In this document: positions 1 to 7,373 of the stretch, piece after piece
How the letters are laid out: every line of letters begins with the position of its first letter
Numbering within the stretch: the first letter of the stretch is position 1
Source: JANRKN01 sp033763435
GTDB lineage: Bacteria; Planctomycetota; Phycisphaerae; Phycisphaerales; UBA1924
Length of the DNA stretch: 24,543 nt
Direction: 5' to 3'
Assembly (NCBI GenBank): GCA_033763435.1
Contig: JANRKN010000006.1
Location: 1-24,543 of the forward strand
Program-made: the position numbers and the translations under genes
The notes under the pieces: model-generated
Databases searched by the model: none
What the model was told of the DNA's origin: nothing
Seen by the model: the letters and a program-made list of their open reading frames with translations, nothing else

Positions 1-134
1 AACAGCGGCACGATCGCGGCGGGGTCGAGCGACTGATTCTCATAAAACGCCGCGACGCTGGCGTAATACTGCTCGGCCCACATATGAAACTCATCGTCGC
101 GCCGGGGGATGTAGTTCTTGCCGCCGGTGGTCAT
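1..134 (-). CDS. N-terminal part of a hypothetical protein (runs off the window edge)
   Basis: The reverse strand from an ATG at 134 gives an open frame to the window edge, about 44 residues beginning MTTGGKNYIPRRDDEFHMW. The KNYIPR..DEFHMW...YY pattern resembles the N-terminus of a family of uncharacterised bacterial proteins that start with 'NYIPR.D..F..W' and often continue into a fibronectin-like region; I recall this pattern but cannot verify it. Nothing catalytic is visible in the fragment. The gene lies directly downstream of the 21-bp repeat array. A repeat-encoded reverse frame ending at 131 overlaps its start codon as ATGA, but I do not regard that frame as a gene. The start is supported by the family-like N-terminus more than by a ribosome binding site. 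Confidence 0.65.
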   Translation of the reverse strand, partial: MTTGGKNYIPRRDDEFHMWAEQYYASVAAFYENQSLDPAAIVPL

Positions 135-158
135 GGCCGAGGCTCCTGTTCGGTGTGC

Positions 159-389
159 CGCCCGTCCGTGGATCGTCCCTGCCGCCCAAAGATCTCTCCC
201 CGCCCCCAAAGAAACCTTTCACGCCCGTCCGTCGACGGCTCTCGCCCGTCATGCAACCGCTTTCGCCCTTCCGTAGACCTTTGCCGCCCGTCCGTAGACC
301 GCTCTCGCCCGTCATGCAACCGTTCTCGCCCTTCCGTAGAACGCTCTCGCCCGTCCGTAGAGCGTTCCCGCCCTTCCAAAGACTCTTCC
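159..389. repeat. 21-bp tandem repeat array with 63-bp higher-order period
   Basis: Eleven units of 21 bp can be lined up, each starting CGCCC. The two leftmost units are distorted to 24 and 18 bp, which together keep the 42-bp register. From 222 on the period is exact at 222, 243, 264, 285, 306, 327, 348 and 369. Three unit types occur: A (CGTCCGTAGA core), B (CGTCATGCAACC core) and C (CTTCCGTAGA core). They run A-B-C, A-B-C, A-C, so the real repeat is 63 bp. Because 21 is a multiple of three, several frames stay open and code for degenerate heptapeptides such as GRERSTD on the minus strand. The array ends about 25 bp upstream of the minus-strand start codon at 134. Confidence 0.9.
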
Positions 390-672
390 CGCCATGCTCC
401 GATCGGTCCGGAGCAGGGCGGGGTTGACCCCGGCCCGAGAACTTTTCACGTTCGCCGGGGCGGAAATCGTTCGTAAAGGCCGAGCCCGCAAACACTTGGG
501 CCCGCGGCCCCGTCCCGCGCCCCCGGGGGGCATGGCTCACCCTCCCGGGGCAAGTACCGCCGCTCCGAGCGTCCGGGCCGCGGTTTTTCTGGACCTTGCC
601 GCCCCCTGTGGCATGTTTGGGTGACAGGCTCGGGCCGGTTGCGCCCGCGCCGCGCGAGAGAGAGGGAAAGAG
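390..672. other. Intergenic stretch with no recognisable gene
   Basis: Between the tandem array and the PEP-CTERM gene I see only GC-rich sequence, short C and G runs around 528-560 and no convincing open frame, RNA gene or promoter. A purine-rich stretch just before 673 (GAGAGAGAGGGAAAG) serves as the ribosome binding region of the next gene. Confidence 0.5.
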
Positions 673-1356
673 ATGTCCAAGCGTTCGTTCGTGCGTGCCG
701 CGTTCGCGGCCGGTGTGGCCATCGTCGCCGTCGCCCCGGGCGCCGCCCGCGCCTCGGTCGTCTTCACCGAGACCGAGTTTGCCGCGCCGGGCTGGGCCTT
801 CAGCTCCTATGCCTTCGGGCCCAACGGCGGCTCGGGCGCCGCGCAGCAGACCACCCAAGGCCGCACCGGCCACGGGCTGCGGATCACCAACAACGCCAAT
901 AACAACAACAGCGGCGCGTGGAACGTGGTGCTCTTCCCCGCCTTCACCTACAACCCCGGCGCCTCGGGGCCGATCTCGAGCCTCAGCTTCTCGATCGACA
1001 CGCGCTTTGTGGACGGGCTGCAGGCCGTGAGCTTCGTCGTCGCGCAGGGCGGGCACGTCTGGCGGATGGGGTATTCCCTCAACACCTCGGCGTGGACCAC
1101 CTTCGCGCTGACCAACGTCGATGTCACGCAGAACCAAGCCCTCACCGCGGGCGCGCCCTTGGCCCCCAACCTCGTCTCCGGCGGCCCGGTCCGCTTCGGG
1201 TTCGCCTCGGCCAACTCATCCTCGCCCAACGGGTTCGGGTACACGCGCTCGGGGCTCTATGACAACTTCAGCGTGACCTTCGTCCCCGCGCCCGGCGCGG
1301 CGGCGGCGGCGCTGGCCGTGGGCGCGCTCAGCCTCTCGCGCCGTCGGCGGGCCTGA
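673..1356 (+). CDS. Exported PEP-CTERM-like anchored protein
   Basis: The 227-residue product has an N-terminal signal peptide: basic MSKR, a hydrophobic stretch to about residue 22 and an A-A-R-A-S cleavage region near 27. It ends in VPAPG, an alanine-rich helix and SRRRRA, the tripartite PEP-CTERM-type signal recognised by exosortase-like enzymes and found on many Phycisphaerae surface proteins. The middle, about residues 28-200, is rich in Gly, Ser, Asn and aromatic residues and looks like an all-beta extracellular domain; I do not recognise a named domain. A purine-rich ribosome binding site precedes the ATG. It converges on the next gene, also a PEP-CTERM protein. No exosortase gene is in the window. 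Confidence 0.85.
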   Translation: MSKRSFVRAAFAAGVAIVAVAPGAARASVVFTETEFAAPGWAFSSYAFGPNGGSGAAQQTTQGRTGHGLRITNNANNNNSGAWNVVLFPAFTYNPGASGPISSLSFSIDTRFVDGLQAVSFVVAQGGHVWRMGYSLNTSAWTTFALTNVDVTQNQALTAGAPLAPNLVSGGPVRFGFASANSSSPNGFGYTRSGLYDNFSVTFVPAPGAAAAALAVGALSLSRRRRA

Positions 1357-1370
1357 GCCCGCGCGGGCTC
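1355..1370. terminator. Possible hairpin terminator between convergent genes
   Basis: A perfect palindrome GAGCCC-GCGC-GGGCTC begins on the last two bases of the stop codon of the 673-1356 gene. It lies between convergent genes, so it could stop transcription from either side. There is no T-tract, so termination activity is uncertain. Confidence 0.35.
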
Positions 1371-1394
1371 AGCGGGCACGCGGACGCGACCGGT

Positions 1395-2135
1395 TTACTG
1401 GCCCGTGCGGCGGCGGCGGGCCAGTGTGCACACGCCCGCGAGGCCCAGCGCAACGCAACCTCCCGGCGTCGGGATGGACGTGAAGCGGACGCTGTACGAC
1501 CCGCCGAAGCCGGACGGGCCGTCGGGCCGCGAGGCGCCGCCCTGCCCCCCCGCGTTGTCGCCCGCGATGAGCCTGAACACCCCGCCCGAGGCAACCGTGC
1601 CGCTCGCAAAGCCCAGGTTGGAGAGCACGAGCGCGCCCGAGGCGTCGTAGATCTGGAAGAAGGCGTTGCCCGCGGTGGAGCCCTGCGCTTCCCAGCTCGC
1701 GCCGGTGGGCAAGTAAAACCGCAGATCGACCAGGTTGGCCACGCGGGCGCGCGCCGAGATGCCCGAGGTCACCAGCGCGCTGGAAGAAAAGCTTCCCTGC
1801 GCGAGGATCTCGCCCGAGGCGATCGAGGAGGTCTGCGAGACCGAGGCCGAGGCCGATGCACCGATCCGCGCGATGCCCGCCTGAACGTTGTCGCTGAAGG
1901 CCGCGCCAAAGAGCGGGGCCTTCTCAAAGGGCCCCGACGCCGCCGTGCCCGCGGTGGTCACCGCCCCGGCCTCGGCGCGGATCACCCGCGTGTCGGCGAT
2001 CAGATTGATCGGCCCCGCGGCGTGCGCGACCGTTCCGCCCGCCAGCGCGGCGCCCAGCAGCGCACCCGCCGCCCAAGCCCGCGCACCCGCTGACTGCCGC
2101 GCCCCGCCGGGCGCGTCCCATCCGTTCGTCTTCAT
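1395..2135 (-). CDS. Exported PEP-CTERM-like anchored protein
   Basis: A 246-residue product. Residues 15-40 form a signal peptide ending in VAHAA, after a rather long polar N-region (MKTNGWDAPGG). The C-terminus, about 220-246, reads IPTPGG, a hydrophobic helix, then RRRRTGQ, a PEP-CTERM-like anchor. The mature part contains Ala/Ser-rich stretches (IGASASASVSQTSS) and beta-strand-like segments; no catalytic motif is visible. The ATG at 2135 is preceded on the minus strand by GGAGAGGAGAGA, a strong purine-rich ribosome binding region. It is divergent from the serine hydrolase at 2224, leaving about 88 bp for both promoters. Confidence 0.85.
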   Translation of the reverse strand: MKTNGWDAPGGARQSAGARAWAAGALLGAALAGGTVAHAAGPINLIADTRVIRAEAGAVTTAGTAASGPFEKAPLFGAAFSDNVQAGIARIGASASASVSQTSSIASGEILAQGSFSSSALVTSGISARARVANLVDLRFYLPTGASWEAQGSTAGNAFFQIYDASGALVLSNLGFASGTVASGGVFRLIAGDNAGGQGGASRPDGPSGFGGSYSVRFTSIPTPGGCVALGLAGVCTLARRRRTGQ

Positions 2136-2223
2136 GCGGTCTCTCCTCTCCGCCCCGTGTCGCCGATGTTTCCCCGGAAATCAAGCCCCGACCAGCGGGG
2201 GCATGGTCCGATACGCTGGGGGC

Positions 2224-3459
2224 ATGAGCGATTTCACACAGCCCTTGCGCGGCGGATGGGTCCGGGCCTGGCTCGTGCTGTCGGCGGCGGCGCTGCTGGC
2301 CGCGGGCGGGTGCGCCTCGCAGCACAGCGCGCCCCGCGACAGCCGGGCCCAGTTCTCGCGCACGCTCGCGGAAACCCGCGCGTACGTGCCCCCCAAGGGC
2401 TCCTGGCAGCGCCGGGCGCCGGAAGATTTCGGCATCGACGCGACCAAACTCGCGGAGGCCGTCGCGTGGGCCAGGCAGCAGGAGTCCACGTGGGACTTTG
2501 CCAAGCAGGAAGAGATCTTCGGACGGAAACTGGGGCCGTTGCCTGCGTCCCGCGCGTCCAACAACGGCGTGATCTTGAAGGACGGTTACATCATCGCAGA
2601 GTGGGGCGACATCGAGGCGGCGGACCCGACGTACAGCGTCGCGAAGAGTTACCTTTCCACGATCCTCGGGCTCACGCTCGACGCGGGGCTGATCGGCTCC
2701 ATCGACGAGAAGGTGGGGGAGCGCGTGCAGGACGGCGGCTTTGCCTCGGCCCACAACGCCCAGGTCACCTGGCGGCACTTTGCGACGATGACCAGCGAGT
2801 GGGAAGGCTCGATGTTCGGCAAGGATTCCACGCTGCAGGGCGCCCACGAGCACGGCAAGTCCGCCATCGAGCCCCGCGCGGTCCGCGCCCCCGGCACGTT
2901 CTTTGAATACAACGACGTGCGGATCAACCGCTTCTCTCTCTCCATGCTCCGCCTGTGGAAACAACCCCTGCCCGAGGTCTGGCGCGAGCGAGTCATGGAC
3001 CCGATCGGCGCCTCCGCCACCTGGCGATGGATCCCGTACGACCACGCGACGGTCAACATCGACGGCACGCCGATGCCCTCGATCTCGGGGGGCACGCGCT
3101 GGGGCGGGGGGCTCTGGATCAGCACTCTGGATCACGCCCGCTTTGCGCTCCTGGTCAGCCGGAGCGGGGCGTGGGGCGATCGCCAGCTCGTGAGCCGCGC
3201 GTACCTGGCCGAGGCGGTGAGGCCTCAGGGCGTGAAGAAAGACTACGGGCTGCTCTGGTGGCTCAACACCGAGAACCGCTGGCCCGCCGCGGGCCGCGAA
3301 ACCTTCAGCGCGCAGGGCGCGGGGGATCACTCGCTGTGGATCGACCGTGCGCGGGGCCTGCTGGTCGTCTGGCGCTGGCACACGGGCGGCGACACGCAGG
3401 CCGAGTTGTACAAGCGCATCATCGAAGCGATGCCCGCGCCGGCCGCGGCGGAGAACTAA
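2224..3459 (+). CDS. Serine hydrolase lipoprotein of the beta-lactamase class C / NylB-like family
   Basis: The 411-residue product is a likely lipoprotein: a hydrophobic stretch 15-28 leads to LAAGGC with Cys30 as the lipid attachment site. The fold is the penicillin-binding/class C beta-lactamase type. The nucleophile motif S138-V-A-K141 (SxxK) is followed by E-Y229-N230 as the second-motif tyrosine and by H386-T-G388, which replaces the KTG triad as in 6-aminohexanoate-dimer hydrolase-like enzymes. It probably hydrolyses an amide or ester outside the cytoplasm; the substrate is unknown. The reading frame is open much further upstream, but 2224 is chosen because it gives a correct lipoprotein signal and follows a CTGGGGG-type ribosome binding site. 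Another ATG at 2203 is possible. Its stop codon overlaps that of the convergent gene. Confidence 0.85.
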   Translation: MSDFTQPLRGGWVRAWLVLSAAALLAAGGCASQHSAPRDSRAQFSRTLAETRAYVPPKGSWQRRAPEDFGIDATKLAEAVAWARQQESTWDFAKQEEIFGRKLGPLPASRASNNGVILKDGYIIAEWGDIEAADPTYSVAKSYLSTILGLTLDAGLIGSIDEKVGERVQDGGFASAHNAQVTWRHFATMTSEWEGSMFGKDSTLQGAHEHGKSAIEPRAVRAPGTFFEYNDVRINRFSLSMLRLWKQPLPEVWRERVMDPIGASATWRWIPYDHATVNIDGTPMPSISGGTRWGGGLWISTLDHARFALLVSRSGAWGDRQLVSRAYLAEAVRPQGVKKDYGLLWWLNTENRWPAAGRETFSAQGAGDHSLWIDRARGLLVVWRWHTGGDTQAELYKRIIEAMPAPAAAEN

Positions 3460-4211
3460 TGCGCCGCGCTGGCGGGCAGGCGGGGGAGTGAGGCGGTCGA
3501 GGCCCAGAGATCGATGGTGACCGGGCCGAGGTCGGCATCCGCGAGCGCCGCGCGGGCCTCGTCGGGGCCCGGAACATCGAGGATGAACACGCCGCCCGGC
3601 GAATCCGCGAACGCGCCGGACCAGATCACCCGCGGCGCGTGCCCTGCGGGCAGTGAGGACATCGCCCGGCGCGCGCGTGTAAAGTCGTCCGCGTGGACGA
3701 TCGCGTACCGGCGGATGCCCGGCGGCGGCTCGCCCGGCTTGCGCTCGGGCTGGCCCTGAGACTTGAGCTCGGCCTGGTACGCGTCCTCAATCGCCGGCGC
3801 GCCGCGGAGCGCGGGTGAGCCATCAAACTCCCGCGCCTCGAGCGCAAACTCGCCCGCGACGACGCCCGGGTCTGTCGAGGCGAGCGCCAGCGCCTGGGCC
3901 TTGGTCGGAACGTCGAACACAAACAGCCCGCGCCACGCCGGGTTCGTCGGCTTGCCGAAGGGCCCGGCGAGGATGAGCGATTTCTCGGCCGCGAGGCGCT
4001 GCATGTTGGCCATGTGCCCGCGGAAGATCTCCTGCTTCTGCGCCGGGGTGTTCGTCGCCGAGGTCGGGCCCGTCACGAGGTACACCAGCGTGTACCGGGC
4101 GGCCGGTTCGGCGGAGTTCGTCACCGCCGGGCCCGCGCAGCCGAACAGACCGGCGGCAAGCGCCAGCGCCGCGACGAACGAGGCCAGACCCGAGAGCGTG
4201 AGGTGGTTCAT
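3456..4211 (-). CDS. Lipoprotein with two YCII-like domains
   Basis: A 251-residue product. Residues 6-24 are hydrophobic and end in a lipobox LFGC with Cys25, predicting export and lipidation. Residues about 36-125 (YTLVYLVTGP, HMANMQRLAAE, GPFGKP, FVFDVP) match the ferredoxin-like YCII domain pattern. Residues about 165-245 (RRYAIVHADDF, IWSGAFADSPGGVFILDVP) look like a second, diverged copy. YCII proteins are usually small cytosolic dimers, so the exported tandem form is unusual. The ATG at 4211 is chosen because it begins the signal sequence. The stop codon (3456-3458) overlaps the TAA of the convergent serine hydrolase (3457-3459). The gene is divergent from yajQ, 87 bp away. Confidence 0.75.
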   Translation of the reverse strand: MNHLTLSGLASFVAALALAAGLFGCAGPAVTNSAEPAARYTLVYLVTGPTSATNTPAQKQEIFRGHMANMQRLAAEKSLILAGPFGKPTNPAWRGLFVFDVPTKAQALALASTDPGVVAGEFALEAREFDGSPALRGAPAIEDAYQAELKSQGQPERKPGEPPPGIRRYAIVHADDFTRARRAMSSLPAGHAPRVIWSGAFADSPGGVFILDVPGPDEARAALADADLGPVTIDLWASTASLPRLPASAAH

Positions 4212-4298
4212 GGCCGTCCAGCATACCGCGGGCTCTCGGGGCGTACGCTCATTCGTCCCCGCGCGGTGAGCGCCCGGGGCGAATGCGGAGCTGCGCCC

Positions 4299-4790
4299 AT
4301 GCCCTCGTTTGACATTGTCTCGCGGATGAACTTTCCGGAGCTGGACAACGCCATCAACAACACGAAGAAGGCCGTCGCCGCCCGCTTTGACTATCGCGGC
4401 GCGACCACCGAGATCACGGTGGACCCCAAAGAGAAGAAGCTCAAGCTCGTGAGCGACGACGGCACGAAGGTCAACGGCCTGCGCGAGATGTTTCAGGATG
4501 CTGCCCGCAAGCGCGGGCTGGATATCCGCTCGTTCGAATGGTCCGAGCCCGAGAGCACGGCGCAGGGCAAGATGAAGCTCGAGGCCAAACTCAAGGACGG
4601 CATCGAGCAGGAGATCGGCAAGCAGATCCAGCGCCTGATCAAGGACTCGAAGATCAAGGTCCAGGCCTCGATCCAAGGGGAAGAGCTCCGCGTCACGGGC
4701 AAGCAGATCGACGATCTTCAGGCCGTGATCGCGCTGCTGAACGGCGCCGGGCTGGGCGTGCCCCTGCAGTTCGTGAACATGAAGCGCTGA
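4299..4790 (+). CDS. yajQ: YajQ family nucleotide-binding protein (UPF0234)
   Basis: The 163-residue product matches YajQ over its full length: the MPSFDIVSRMN start, ELDNAINNTKKAVAARFDYRG, a central KLEAKLKDGIEQEIGKQI and the terminal QFVNMKR. The family is cytosolic, two ferredoxin-like domains long; some members bind cyclic di-GMP or other nucleotides, and a Xanthomonas homologue acts as a c-di-GMP effector. The start at 4299 fits the family's usual N-terminus, with GGAG eight bases upstream. A downstream gene starts 34 bp after the stop on the same strand and probably shares the transcript. Confidence 0.95.
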   Translation: MPSFDIVSRMNFPELDNAINNTKKAVAARFDYRGATTEITVDPKEKKLKLVSDDGTKVNGLREMFQDAARKRGLDIRSFEWSEPESTAQGKMKLEAKLKDGIEQEIGKQIQRLIKDSKIKVQASIQGEELRVTGKQIDDLQAVIALLNGAGLGVPLQFVNMKR

Positions 4791-4824
4791 GCCCCGCGCG
4801 CGGGCCGCGCCGTACAGTCGTGGC

Positions 4825-6336
4825 GTGAGCCGGAGCGCCTCCAACGCCGTGCAGGTCGAGGTCCGTCAGGCGTATCGCGCCGAGACCGACGAGCTGTTCC
4901 GTCGCCGGCTGAGGTGGTGGATCGGCGTGAGCATCGCGCTCTCGCTGCCGGGCACGATCCTCGAGCTTGTCCTGAACGTTCTCGGGTACACGACGCTGCC
5001 GCTGTCGCCGCAGAGCGCGCGGGTGTGGGGCATGCTCTCGCGGGTGACCGACGGCAATCTCTCGATCGTCGCCTACTGGGGCGCGTCGGTGATGATCTTC
5101 GCGGCGTACTGCTGGGTCTGGTTCTGGAACCAGCGCCGGGCGCCCTCGTCGCGCCGCGTGACGCACATGGTCTGGGCCGTGCTCGCCGCGAGCCTCGTCG
5201 CCTACATGCCGGTCCAGTTCGCCCTGCGCAACGAGCAGGGCTTTGCGTTCGGGCTGCTGCTGGCGGGTCCGACGGCGCACTTCTTCGCCTGCTGCTTCTT
5301 CCCATGGGCCATCCGCACCGCCGCGGTGCCGATGCTGTGGGTCATTCCGTTCACGCTGGGCGTGGTCGGGGCGCTCAAGCCCGACTTTCCGCTTCAGGCT
5401 GCGCGCGCCGTGTGGGGCACCGACGCGCGCTGGGTCGGCTTCGTGGTGATCGGCGCGGCTTCGGCGCTGTGCTTCGTGCCGGGCGTCGTGGTTTCGAGTG
5501 TCCGTGCCGCCGCACGCGCCGCCCGGTTCCGCATGCGCTATCTCGAGTCGCGCTATGTCGGCGTGCGCAACGAGCTCGTCGACGTGCGAGGCTTGCACGA
5601 GTCGATCTTCCCGCCCGCGTTCGTCGAAGGGCCCGGCTATCGCCTGAGCTACGTGTATCGCCCGCAGGCGGACTTGGGAGGTGACTTCCTGTTCGTCGAT
5701 CAGGCCCGTCCCGACGCGCCGCTCTACGCCGTGCTGGTGGACGTCACGGGCCATGGCGTCGCCGCGGCGATCGTCGTCGCGCGGCTCCACGGCGAGATCC
5801 GTCGGATTCTCTCCGCGCGCCCGGGCCTCGCGCCTCACGAGCTGCTCAACGACCTGAACACGTACATGCTCGCGACGACCAGCGGACGCTCGATGTACGC
5901 AACAGCGATCGCCGTGCAGGTCACCGCCGAGACGCGCGGCCGCGTCCGCGTGCTCTACGCCTCCGCGGGCCATCCCCCGGCGTTCGTGCTGCGCACCGAC
6001 GGCGCCCGCGAGCCCTTGGCCTCGACCGCGTTCGTGCTCGGCGTTGCTCCTGACCTGGGCACCGAACAGCTTGACCGCACGCTCGAGCCGGGCGACGCGC
6101 TGCTGCTCTACACCGATGGGCTGATCGAGTCGCGCGACCGCCGAGCCGAGATGCCGGGCATCCGCGGGCTCGAGGATCTGCTCCGCGACCGCCGGGCCGA
6201 CCGCGAGCCCGACAAGCTGCCCGAGCGTCTGGCGGAGTGGGAGCGCCGTCGGCGCGCCGGACCGGTCGGCGACGACATCCTGATCGCGGTGCTCGTCGCG
6301 GGCATGCACCACGAGCGCGCCGAGCCCCGCGCATGA
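4825..6336 (+). CDS. Membrane-anchored PP2C (SpoIIE-type) serine/threonine phosphatase
   Basis: The 503-residue product has about six transmembrane helices (roughly 31-53, 80-101, 112-134, 140-163, 166-184, 203-225), a charged linker (226-256) and a cytoplasmic SpoIIE/PP2C phosphatase domain. The metal-binding motifs are present: G285-G-D287-F, D306-V-T-G-H-G311, SAGHPP, LLYTDGLIE and D483-D484-I. The family dephosphorylates proteins, often anti-sigma antagonists, in stress signalling. The membrane part has no domain I recognise and could be the sensor. It starts with GTG at 4825, 34 bp after yajQ, and is followed by a strong terminator, so yajQ and this gene look like a two-gene unit. The signal it senses and its substrate are unknown. 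Confidence 0.9.
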   Translation: MSRSASNAVQVEVRQAYRAETDELFRRRLRWWIGVSIALSLPGTILELVLNVLGYTTLPLSPQSARVWGMLSRVTDGNLSIVAYWGASVMIFAAYCWVWFWNQRRAPSSRRVTHMVWAVLAASLVAYMPVQFALRNEQGFAFGLLLAGPTAHFFACCFFPWAIRTAAVPMLWVIPFTLGVVGALKPDFPLQAARAVWGTDARWVGFVVIGAASALCFVPGVVVSSVRAAARAARFRMRYLESRYVGVRNELVDVRGLHESIFPPAFVEGPGYRLSYVYRPQADLGGDFLFVDQARPDAPLYAVLVDVTGHGVAAAIVVARLHGEIRRILSARPGLAPHELLNDLNTYMLATTSGRSMYATAIAVQVTAETRGRVRVLYASAGHPPAFVLRTDGAREPLASTAFVLGVAPDLGTEQLDRTLEPGDALLLYTDGLIESRDRRAEMPGIRGLEDLLRDRRADREPDKLPERLAEWERRRRAGPVGDDILIAVLVAGMHHERAEPRA

Positions 6337-6338
6337 AA

Positions 6339-6362
6339 AACGCCCCCGATGGCGGGGGCGTT
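6339..6362. terminator. Strong bidirectional hairpin terminator
   Basis: A perfect 10-bp stem, AACGCCCCCG / CGGGGGCGTT, with the loop ATGG begins two bases after the phosphatase stop. Five A's on the left give a T-tract when read on the minus strand, so it serves the convergent PEP-CTERM gene best. It probably also ends the yajQ-phosphatase transcript. Confidence 0.85.
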
Positions 6363-6398
6363 GGACCCAAGAGCGATGGATGAACCGTCCGGCGTCGC

Positions 6399-7049
6399 TC
6401 AGGCGCGACGGCGGCGGGCCGCGACCGCGAGACCCACGCCTGCGAGCACGAGCGAACCCGGGCTCGGGATGGAGACCAGCTGCGACTGGCGCTTGCCGCC
6501 GCTGTTGTCGTAGACGTTGACGACGCGGACGTCGCCCAGGCCTTGACCGGCGCCATTGGCGGCGATCGCGAGGAACGCGAGGCCCTTGGCGTTGACGGCG
6601 CTCAGCGCAATCTCGTCCTCGAGGTACCAGATCGCCTGCTGGAGCGAGCCCGCATCGTTCTTGCGCTGACCCAAGCTGTCGGCGTAGTCATATCCGGCGA
6701 GGTTGCCCGTGATGAACTGCTCGTAGAGGTACGCGGTGAGCTCGCTGAGCGGGTCGGTGCCCGAGCTGTCCTGTCCGCCCGCGCCACCGCCATCGGCGAA
6801 GGTCGCGATCGACGCGCTGTAGGTCGCGCCGGGCTGGAAGTTCTCGGGCACTTCGAGGCAGAACGTCTCGAAGAAGCCGCTGCTGGACAGCGCCTTGGGC
6901 GAGAACGACACACCCGTGAGCTGGGCGTTGAACTCACCGCCGTTGCCGAAGCTGTACGCCCCCTGATTGATCACCACGAACGCGGCCTGAGCCGCACCCG
7001 CGGCGCACAGCACCGCGGCGGCCGCGAGGGCCGAAACGCGCATCTTCAT
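6399..7049 (-). CDS. PEP-CTERM-like anchored protein with a thioester-domain-like Cys/Gln pair
   Basis: A 216-residue product. Signal peptide 1-22 ends AAQA-A. The C-terminus SIPSPG, a hydrophobic helix and ARRRRA is a PEP-CTERM-like anchor. The mature domain has T-F-C64-L-E and, about 70 residues later, L-Q137-Q-A-I-W141. This Cys...QxAIW arrangement resembles the thioester (TQxA-type) domains of Gram-positive surface adhesins, in which the Cys and Gln side chains form a covalent bond; that is inference from the motif alone. The start at 7049 (MKM) is chosen over longer options because GAGGAGGAGAGAGAC lies directly upstream and a signal peptide follows. A terminator follows the gene at 6339-6362. 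Confidence 0.85.
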   Translation of the reverse strand: MKMRVSALAAAAVLCAAGAAQAAFVVINQGAYSFGNGGEFNAQLTGVSFSPKALSSSGFFETFCLEVPENFQPGATYSASIATFADGGGAGGQDSSGTDPLSELTAYLYEQFITGNLAGYDYADSLGQRKNDAGSLQQAIWYLEDEIALSAVNAKGLAFLAIAANGAGQGLGDVRVVNVYDNSGGKRQSQLVSIPSPGSLVLAGVGLAVAARRRRA

Positions 7050-7373
7050 GTCTCTCTCCTCCTCGAACGAAAACCCGTGACCCATCCCGCGGGCAACGAC
7101 GATCGCCACACGCGGAGTGCCTCGGCCGAATCCACTGGTCCGCCCGCGACGCTCTCTCAGACGTCGTGGAACGGACCGGCAAGCCCCGGACGGCCTCAGC
7201 ACACACCCGGATCAGCGGCGGAAACGCCAATCCGGATACGAAACGCCGACTTTAAACAAACCCAGAGGTCCGAACAAGTCCCCTAAGCGGGTATCCTGAG
7301 CGATTTTCCTTATATTCGCCAAGCCCAAACGTGAGTTTGGGCAATCTGGGAGCTTCGGGGGGAGTTCTGCGAG
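7050..7373. other. Intergenic region upstream of a PEP-CTERM gene
   Basis: This 324-bp gap between the helicase stop and the PEP-CTERM start has no believable gene on either strand. It holds a hairpin at 7323-7342 and a comparatively AT-rich patch around 7240-7345, the likely place for the promoter of the minus-strand gene at 7049. I cannot assign -35 and -10 boxes with confidence. Confidence 0.5.
7323..7342 (-). terminator. Hairpin, probable terminator of the helicase gene
   Basis: A perfect 8-bp inverted repeat GCCCAAAC-GTGA-GTTTGGGC lies about 31 bp beyond the helicase stop on the minus strand. Only a short T-containing stretch follows, so it is a moderate terminator candidate. Confidence 0.5.

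Noticed and set aside
131..379. Minus-strand frame encoding GRERSTD heptads
   Set aside because: It is open in several frames because the repeat length is a multiple of three. There is no ribosome binding site or conserved domain, so it is kept only as part of the repeat observation.
159..389. CRISPR array
   Set aside because: The units are contiguous 21-bp repeats without unique spacers, and no cas gene is present.
1888..2223. N-terminal extension of the serine hydrolase
   Set aside because: The frame is open but lies over the minus-strand PEP-CTERM gene, and a proper lipoprotein signal begins only at 2224.
4693..6312. Minus-strand open frame opposite the phosphatase
   Set aside because: Low-complexity Arg/Ala/His-rich translation; the plus strand carries the clear PP2C motifs.
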